Shown in pieces: positions 59,350 to 64,000 of a DNA stretch of 64,000 nt. How positions within the stretch are numbered: the first letter of the stretch is position 1; every line of letters starts with the position of its first letter. The position numbers and the translations under genes are program-made. The notes below the pieces were generated by a model. The model was not told the origin of the DNA, ran no database searches, and was given only the letters and a program-made list of their open reading frames with translations. Source of the stretch: Streptomyces sp. NRRL S-37 (lineage in GTDB: Bacteria > Actinomycetota > Actinomycetes > Streptomycetales > Streptomycetaceae); assembly GCF_000721605.1 (NCBI RefSeq), contig NZ_JOIZ01000005.1, positions 1 to 64,000 on the forward strand, read 5' to 3'.

Positions 59350-60096
59350 TCAAACGCCGGACGGGCCGGAAGTGCCCGAGGTGCTGGAAGTGCCGGACGG
59401 GCTGGGACGCTGCCCGTAGCCCCGCATGCGGTCCCCCGCCTCCGTCAGTTGCTCCGGGGTCAGCAGGTGGGGGGACAGGCCCGGGACCGATGCCGCGGTC
59501 AGCCAGAGGCGGCACATCCATTCGAGCTGAGCCGTGCGGTCGTAGGCCTGGGTGAGAGTCGTGCCGTAGGTCACGGTGCCGTGGTTCTGGAGGAGGCAGC
59601 CGGTGCGGCCGTCGAGGGCGCGGAGCATGTGCCCGGCCAGTCCGTCCGTGCCGTACGTCGCATAGGGGGCGACCCTGACGGGCCCGCCGAGCGCCGCCGC
59701 CATGTAGTGGATCGGCGGCAGCTCGTCGACGAGCGTGGAGACGGCCGTGGCGTGCACGGCGTGCGTGTGCACGACGGCGCGCGCGCCGGTGGTGCGGTAG
59801 ACGGCCAGGTGCATGGGCAGCTCGCTGGTGGGGACGAGCCTGCCGAGGACCTGCCGGCCGGTGAGGTCGACACCGGTCACGTCGTCCGGTGTCAGCCGGT
59901 CGTACGGCACTCCGGACGGTGTGACGAGGACGGTCTCGCCGACCCGTACCGAGACGTTGCCGGAGGTGCCGACGACGAGTCCGTCGGCGACGGTCCGGCG
60001 CGCGGTCCCGACGAGTTCCGCCCAGGCGCGCGCCTCCTCCTCGCGCACGCTCCGGGTGTCTTCCGCTTCCCGTCCGTCCCCTGGCCGCTCAGTCAT
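59350..60096 (-). CDS. Class II aldolase/adducin family protein
   Basis: The 248-residue protein has the class II aldolase fold: DGLVVGTSGNVSVR, VTPSGVPYDRLTPDDV, zinc ligands in VVHTHAVHATAVSTL (HxH) and in LLQNHGTVTYG. Members include fuculose-phosphate aldolase and methylthioribulose-phosphate dehydratase; which applies is not clear. A Ser/Thr/Gly-rich tail (SGTSSTSGTSGPSG) is unusual. ATG 60096 (MTERPGDG) is chosen. It is divergent from pitH2. Confidence 0.87.
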   Translation of the reverse strand: MTERPGDGREAEDTRSVREEEARAWAELVGTARRTVADGLVVGTSGNVSVRVGETVLVTPSGVPYDRLTPDDVTGVDLTGRQVLGRLVPTSELPMHLAVYRTTGARAVVHTHAVHATAVSTLVDELPPIHYMAAALGGPVRVAPYATYGTDGLAGHMLRALDGRTGCLLQNHGTVTYGTTLTQAYDRTAQLEWMCRLWLTAASVPGLSPHLLTPEQLTEAGDRMRGYGQRPSPSGTSSTSGTSGPSGV

Positions 60097-60168
60097 GCCG
60101 CGATCCTGCCAGGCGGCCATCCGGCGGAGGGCCCGCCCCCTCTTACGGTCACCGTGATGCCCGTTCCA

Positions 60169-60206
60169 GTTCATCTTCCGTTCACCCTGGTTACCTACGG
60201 TCGACC
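60169..60206 (+). promoter_or_regulatory. PHO-box-like direct repeats upstream of pitH2
   Basis: GTTCATC (60169), GTTCACC (60180), GTTACCT (60190) and GTCGACC (60200) repeat at 10-11 base spacing and resemble the GTTCACC units bound by PhoP. As I recall, pitH2 of S. coelicolor is PhoP-controlled. They lie 32-69 bases before the pitH2 start and may also affect the divergent aldolase gene. Confidence 0.65.
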
Positions 60207-60237
60207 AGCCAATGACCTCGAACGATTGCCTGGGTAA

Positions 60238-61503
60238 ATGGAAAGCTTCTCGCTGATCCTCGCGATTGTGGTGGTAACCGCACTCGCGTTCGATTTCACG
60301 AACGGTTTCCACGACACCGCGAACGCGATGGCAACGACCATTTCGACCGGTGCTCTCAAACCCAAGGTCGCGGTGGCCATGTCCGCCGTGCTGAACCTTG
60401 TGGGCGCTTTTCTCTCGGTGGAGGTCGCCAACACGATCTCCAAAGGACTCGTCGACGAGTCCGGCATCCGTCCCGAGGTCATCTTCGCCGCGTTGGTCGG
60501 CGCGATCCTCTGGAACCTCCTGACCTGGCTGGTCGGTCTGCCGTCCAGCTCCTCGCACGCCCTCATGGGCGGCCTGATCGGTGCCACCGTCGCCTCCGCC
60601 GGCTTCGGCGCGGTCCACGGCGACGTCCTCGTCACCAAGGTCCTGCTCCCCGCGATCGCCGCCCCGCTGGTGGCCGGCGTCGCCGCGATGTTCGCCACCC
60701 GGCTGAGCTACCGGCTGGGCCGGAACACCGACGGCAAGGCCTCCGAGAAGGGCTACCGCGCCGGACAGATCGCCTCCGCCGGCCTGGTCTCCCTGGCCCA
60801 CGGCACCAACGACGCCCAGAAGACGATGGGCATCATCACCCTCGCCCTGGTCGCCGGCGGCGCCGTCTCCCCCGACTCCGACCCGCCGCTGTGGGTCATC
60901 CTCTCCGCAGGCCTCGCCATCGCGATGGGCACCTACCTCGGCGGCTGGCGCATCATCCGCACCATGGGCAAGGGCCTGACCGACCTCCAGCCGCAGCAGG
61001 GCTTCGCCGCCCAGACCAGCGCCGCGACGGTCATCCTGGCCTCCTCGCACCTCGGCTTCTCGCTCTCCACCACGCATTCCGTTTCCGGTTCCGTGATGGG
61101 CGCGGGCCTGGGCCGCAAGGGCGGTGTCGTCCGCTGGTCGACGGCCACCCGGATGTTCGTCGCCTGGGGCCTGACCCTGCCGGCGGCGGCCCTGGTCGCG
61201 GCGCTCGCCGAGTGGGTCTGCGGCTTCGGCGACTGGGGCACCGCCCTCGTGGCCGTCTTCCTGGTCGCCTCCAGCGCCGCCATCTGGAAGATCTCCCGGC
61301 GCGAGGTCGTCGACCACACCAACGTCAACGAGCACGACGAGGCGCCGGACAAGGAGCCGTCCGGTGTGGTGACGCAGGCGATGGCCGCGGTGACCCCGCC
61401 CCCGGCGGGCATCGTGACCGACGACCTCTCGGCCACCATCCCGGCGCCGGCCCCCACCGACCCGGCGGCCCCGGCGGCCCCGCCGGCCGCGACCACCGTC
61501 TGA
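60238..61503 (+). CDS. pitH2: Low-affinity inorganic phosphate transporter (PiT)
   Basis: The 421-residue permease of the PiT/PHO4 family has signatures ALAFDFTNGFHDTANAMATTISTGAL and GLVSLAHGTNDAQKTMGIITLAL, each half containing the family GxNDxxN-type block, and about ten helices. It has a hydrophilic Pro/Ala-rich tail. It is the homologue of PitH2 of S. coelicolor, as judged from context and sequence. It uses a proton or metal-phosphate gradient. A 73-residue membrane protein gene follows 40 bases downstream. Confidence 0.93.
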   Translation: MESFSLILAIVVVTALAFDFTNGFHDTANAMATTISTGALKPKVAVAMSAVLNLVGAFLSVEVANTISKGLVDESGIRPEVIFAALVGAILWNLLTWLVGLPSSSSHALMGGLIGATVASAGFGAVHGDVLVTKVLLPAIAAPLVAGVAAMFATRLSYRLGRNTDGKASEKGYRAGQIASAGLVSLAHGTNDAQKTMGIITLALVAGGAVSPDSDPPLWVILSAGLAIAMGTYLGGWRIIRTMGKGLTDLQPQQGFAAQTSAATVILASSHLGFSLSTTHSVSGSVMGAGLGRKGGVVRWSTATRMFVAWGLTLPAAALVAALAEWVCGFGDWGTALVAVFLVASSAAIWKISRREVVDHTNVNEHDEAPDKEPSGVVTQAMAAVTPPPAGIVTDDLSATIPAPAPTDPAAPAAPPAATTV

Positions 61504-61543
61504 CCGCGACCCGGTAGCCCCGGTACGAAGGAAGAAGAGCACC

Positions 61544-61765
61544 ATGAAGATCGACTGGGCGGCCCTCGGTTCCGTCTTCGGCGTCAGCCTCGTGGTCACC
61601 GTGGCCCTGGTGGGCCTGTTCACCCTCGGCATCAACGGCCTGTCCCGCCGCGAGCGGGCCGCCGCCCAGGGCCAGTCCGCGGCCCTGGCGGTCACCGGCG
61701 CCTACGCCTGCTTCGCGGCGTGCGCGGCGGCGGTGGGGTACGGCATCTATCTGATCATGGCCTGA
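61544..61765 (+). CDS. Small membrane protein downstream of pitH2
   Basis: The 73-residue protein has two helices (LGSVFGVSLVVTVALVGLFTLGING and AALAVTGAYACFAACAAAVGYGIYLIM) separated by a charged loop SRRERAAAQGQ. It is regularly found next to pitH2 in streptomycetes (from memory) and is likely a partner of the transporter. ATG 61544 has GAAGGAAGAAG upstream. No named family is recognised. Confidence 0.85.
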   Translation: MKIDWAALGSVFGVSLVVTVALVGLFTLGINGLSRRERAAAQGQSAALAVTGAYACFAACAAAVGYGIYLIMA

Positions 61766-61786
61766 TCACAGGCCGCATCCGTACGG

Positions 61787-61824
61787 GCGGGCGGTGCGGG
61801 AGCCTCGGCTCCCGCACCGCCCGC
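61787..61824 (+). terminator. Strong terminator after the pitH2 operon
   Basis: A perfect 17-bp stem (GCGGGCGGTGCGGGAGC at 61787-61803 and its complement at 61808-61824) with a CTCG tetraloop. There is no T-tract. It separates the phosphate operon from the B12 riboswitch unit. Confidence 0.88.
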
Positions 61825-61889
61825 TCGCGTGCGCGCACCTCCGCGCCCCCGTGCGCGGGTTCCCCCACCGGAACCCCTCTGTGGGCCTC

Positions 61890-62060
61890 AGCACACTTCA
61901 GCCTCGCAGGTCAACGGCAAGTTGACGGCCCTTCCGGAGCCGTGGTGGACTGCCTCAGCCATTACGGCGGCAGGAGAGGAAGCCGGTGCGATTCCGGCGC
62001 GGTCCCGCCACTGTCACCGGGGTAGACACCCCGGGAGCCAGGAACTCTCACCGCCGGTCT
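61890..62060 (+). promoter_or_regulatory. Cobalamin (B12) riboswitch
   Basis: The leader contains the B12 box: GAGGAAGCCGGTGCGATTCC (61975-61994) then GGCGCGGTCCCGCCACTGT (61995-62014), with CACCGGGG(T)AGACACCCC and GGGAGCCAGGA downstream, all standard cobalamin-aptamer elements. Borders are approximate. Binding of adenosylcobalamin should reduce expression of cobD and cobQ. Confidence 0.93.
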
Positions 62061-62103
62061 CGTCGAACCAGGGCGTGGACACCCTGAGTGAGGACATAAC
62101 GCC

Positions 62104-62184
62104 ATGCGCGGCTGCCCGCCGAGGTCGATCAGCGACACACCGCCCCGCTCCGGGGCCACTCCCGCCGGATCCGTCACCGGCTGA
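62104..62184 (+). CDS. Short ORF between the riboswitch and cobD
   Basis: A 26-codon frame (MRGCPPRSISDTPPRSGATP... to VTG) has GAGGAC a few bases upstream. It stops five bases before the cobD ATG, which has no ribosome-binding site of its own. It may couple translation of cobD to the riboswitch leader. The peptide has no recognised family, and it could be a chance frame. Confidence 0.4.
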   Translation: MRGCPPRSISDTPPRSGATPAGSVTG

Positions 62185-62188
62185 CCCC

Positions 62189-63130
62189 ATGGGTGCCGAT
62201 CGCGTGTTCGCGTACGGCGCCGCCGCCGGCCTCCTCGGCGACCTGCTGTTCGGCGATCCCCGCCGAGGGCATCCGGTCGCCGCTTTCGGGCGGGCCGCGG
62301 CTGCCGTGGAACGGGTGCTGTGGCGGGACGACCGGGGCCGGGGCGCGGTGCACACCGCCGTGTGCGTCGGCGGGACCGTCGCGCTGGGCGCCCTCGCCTC
62401 CCGCTGCGTGCGCTCCTCCCCCGCCGCCTCCACGGCCCTGACCGCCGTCGCCACCTGGGCCGTCGTCGGCGGCACCTCGCTGGCCCGTGAGGCTCGCGCC
62501 GTCGGGCGGGCGCTGGAGGCCGGGGACGTCGAGGCGGCCCGGGCCCGGCTGCCCCACCTGTGCGGCCGGGACCCGCAGGCCCTGGACGCCGACGGGGTCG
62601 CCCGCGCGGTGGTCGAGTCCGTCGCCGAGAACACCTCCGACGCCGTGGTGGGCGCCCTGGTGTGGGGCGCCGTCGCCGGGGTGCCGGGCCTCCTCGGGTT
62701 CCGGGCCGTCAACACCCTCGACGCGATGGTCGGCCACAAGTCCCCCCGCCACCTCCGCTACGGCTGGGCCTCCGCCCGCCTCGACGACGTCGCCGGCTGG
62801 CCGGGGGCACGGCTGACCGCCGTACTCGCCGCGCTCGCGGGACCGGACTCGCGCGGGGCCGTACGGGCGTGGCGCGCGGACGCGGCGAAGCATCCCAGCC
62901 CCAACGCCGGGCCCGTCGAGGCGTCCTTCGCGGGCGCGCTCGGCGTACGCCTCGGCGGCACCCTCTCCTACGGCGGGCGGGTCGAGCACCGGCCCGTGCT
63001 CAACGGCGGCGGGCGTGCGGTCGCCGTGTCCGACATCGACCGGGCGGTACGGCTCTCGCGGCGGGTCGGCTGGCTCGCGCTCGGCGCCGGCGTCCTCGCA
63101 CGGAACGTCATGAAGGGACGTGCATCGTGA
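62189..63130 (+). CDS. cobD: Adenosylcobinamide-phosphate synthase (CobD/CbiB)
   Basis: The 313-residue membrane enzyme attaches aminopropanol, or its phosphate, to adenosylcobyric acid. Family blocks are [82 protein letters not shown] and [24 protein letters not shown] 62189 gives the usual N-terminus [18 protein letters not shown]. The start has no ribosome-binding site; GTG at about 62075 in the same frame is an alternative. cobQ overlaps its stop (GTGA). Confidence 0.93.
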   Translation: MGADRVFAYGAAAGLLGDLLFGDPRRGHPVAAFGRAAAAVERVLWRDDRGRGAVHTAVCVGGTVALGALASRCVRSSPAASTALTAVATWAVVGGTSLAREARAVGRALEAGDVEAARARLPHLCGRDPQALDADGVARAVVESVAENTSDAVVGALVWGAVAGVPGLLGFRAVNTLDAMVGHKSPRHLRYGWASARLDDVAGWPGARLTAVLAALAGPDSRGAVRAWRADAAKHPSPNAGPVEASFAGALGVRLGGTLSYGGRVEHRPVLNGGGRAVAVSDIDRAVRLSRRVGWLALGAGVLARNVMKGRAS

Positions 63131-64000
63131 GCGGTGGGGGGCTGCTGGTCGCCGGGACCACCTCGGACGCCGGCAAGAGCGTGGTGACCGCCGGGATCTG
63201 CCGGTGGCTGGTGCGGCAGGGTGTGAAGGTCGCGCCGTTCAAGGCGCAGAACATGTCGCTGAACTCGTTCGTGACGCGGGAGGGCGCGGAGATCGGGCGG
63301 GCGCAGGCCATGCAGGCCCAGGCCTGCCGCGTCGAGCCGACCGCGCTGATGAACCCGGTGCTGCTCAAGCCGGGCGGCGAACGGTCCAGCCAAGTGGTGC
63401 TGCTGGGCAAGCCGGTCGGGGAGATGAGCGCCCGCGGCTACCACGGCGGGCGGCAACAGCGACTCCTCGGCACCGTGCTGGACTGTCTGGAGCGGTTGCG
63501 GGGCACGTATGACGCGGTGATCTGTGAGGGGGCCGGCAGCCCGGCCGAGATCAATCTGCGGCGCACCGACATCGTGAACATGGGGATCGCCCGGGGTGCG
63601 GGGCTTCCGGTCCTCGTGGTGGGCGACATCGACCGGGGCGGCGTCTTCGCGTCCTTCTTCGGCACCGTCGCGCTGCTCTCCCCCGAGGACCAGAAGCTCG
63701 TCGCCGGATTCCTGGTGAACAAGTTCCGGGGCGACGTGTCGCTGCTGGAGCCGGGGCTGGACATGCTGCACGGCCTGACCGGGCGGCGGACGTACGGCGT
63801 GCTGCCCTTCCGGCACGGGCTCGGCATCGACGAGGAGGACGGACTGCGCGTGTCGCTGCGCGGCACCGTACGGGAGTCGGTGGTCGCCGCGCCGGTCGGC
63901 GAGGACGTGCTGCGGGTCGCGGTGTGCGCGGTCCCCCTGATGTCCAACTTCACCGACGTGGACGCGCTCGCCGCCGAACCGGGCGTCGTGGTGCGGTTCG
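63127..64000 (+). CDS. cobQ: Cobyric acid synthase, 5' part
   Basis: The gene starts GTG 63127 and runs off the right edge after 291 codons. [23 protein letters not shown] is the ATP-binding start, followed by [32 protein letters not shown] and [55 protein letters not shown], all typical of CobQ/CbiP. The enzyme amidates adenosylcobyrinic a,c-diamide using glutamine; the glutaminase domain is outside the window. It overlaps cobD by four bases and so is translated with it. Confidence 0.95.
   Translation, partial: MSGGGLLVAGTTSDAGKSVVTAGICRWLVRQGVKVAPFKAQNMSLNSFVTREGAEIGRAQAMQAQACRVEPTALMNPVLLKPGGERSSQVVLLGKPVGEMSARGYHGGRQQRLLGTVLDCLERLRGTYDAVICEGAGSPAEINLRRTDIVNMGIARGAGLPVLVVGDIDRGGVFASFFGTVALLSPEDQKLVAGFLVNKFRGDVSLLEPGLDMLHGLTGRRTYGVLPFRHGLGIDEEDGLRVSLRGTVRESVVAAPVGEDVLRVAVCAVPLMSNFTDVDALAAEPGVVVRF

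Noticed and set aside
56263..60237. A 1324-codon open frame on the plus strand
   Set aside because: It lies antisense to three real leftward genes and is rich in Gly/Arg/Val. The length is an effect of high G+C, not of coding.

Overview
The window is chromosomal DNA of a Streptomyces species. The evidence is very high G+C with a strong G/C third-codon bias, frequent GTG starts, a chaplin (ChpE), a Spo0M protein, a streptophobe membrane protein, a Gbn nucleoid protein, 6C RNA, a DUF5753/DUF397 pair and an rrn leader of Streptomyces type. From memory, not from a search, gene order closely follows the S. coelicolor chromosome from about SCO1792 to SCO1848. It is mainly a core-genome segment. I see no prophage, insertion sequence, CRISPR array or tRNA gene.

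Layout, left to right. Bases 1-417 hold the promoter and leader of an rRNA operon read leftward; its 16S gene is off the left edge. Bases 0.4-6.8 kb: DNA glycosylase, spo0M, a PEBP-like protein, an HNH nuclease, a stomatin/NfeD membrane pair, an ABC ATPase and a conserved unknown. Bases 7-15 kb: chpE, a GAF-kinase/NarL regulator pair, an SDR-QueA-like operon, a secreted transglycosylase and an Rv1747-like FHA-ABC exporter. Bases 15-25 kb: streptophobe, serB, a SixA-like phosphatase, small membrane proteins, a CynX-type MFS exporter with a divergent GntR regulator, fabG-fabI, then a scar where a SEC-C gene and a DUF5753 regulator were cut and joined.

Bases 25-35 kb: DUF397, a secreted protein broken by a long G/C homopolymer, tldD-tldE, tyrS, 6C RNA with a duplicated promoter region, moaA and the actP-DUF485 acetate permease operon. 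Bases 35-49 kb: two tandem subtilisin-like proteases, CaiB-like transferase, CopD-like protein, DnaQ-like exonuclease with BRCT, a Cys-rich protein, SURF1, a sodium:solute symporter, and a sigma factor/membrane protein/GH15/SDR group. Bases 49-56 kb: a five-gene Asp23/AmaP envelope cluster, an enoyl-CoA hydratase, gbn and an ABC-F ATPase with a tiny leader ORF. Bases 56-64 kb: unknown protein, alpha/beta hydrolase, class II aldolase, the pitH2 phosphate operon behind PHO-box-like repeats, then a cobalamin riboswitch driving cobD-cobQ; cobQ runs off the right edge.

The points most worth a second look are the 6C RNA and the second copy of its upstream region, the leaderless seven-codon leader before the ABC-F gene, the SEC-C/DUF5753 deletion scar, the start-site duplication between tldD and tldE, the sORF between the B12 riboswitch and cobD, and the families of intergenic hairpin repeats.
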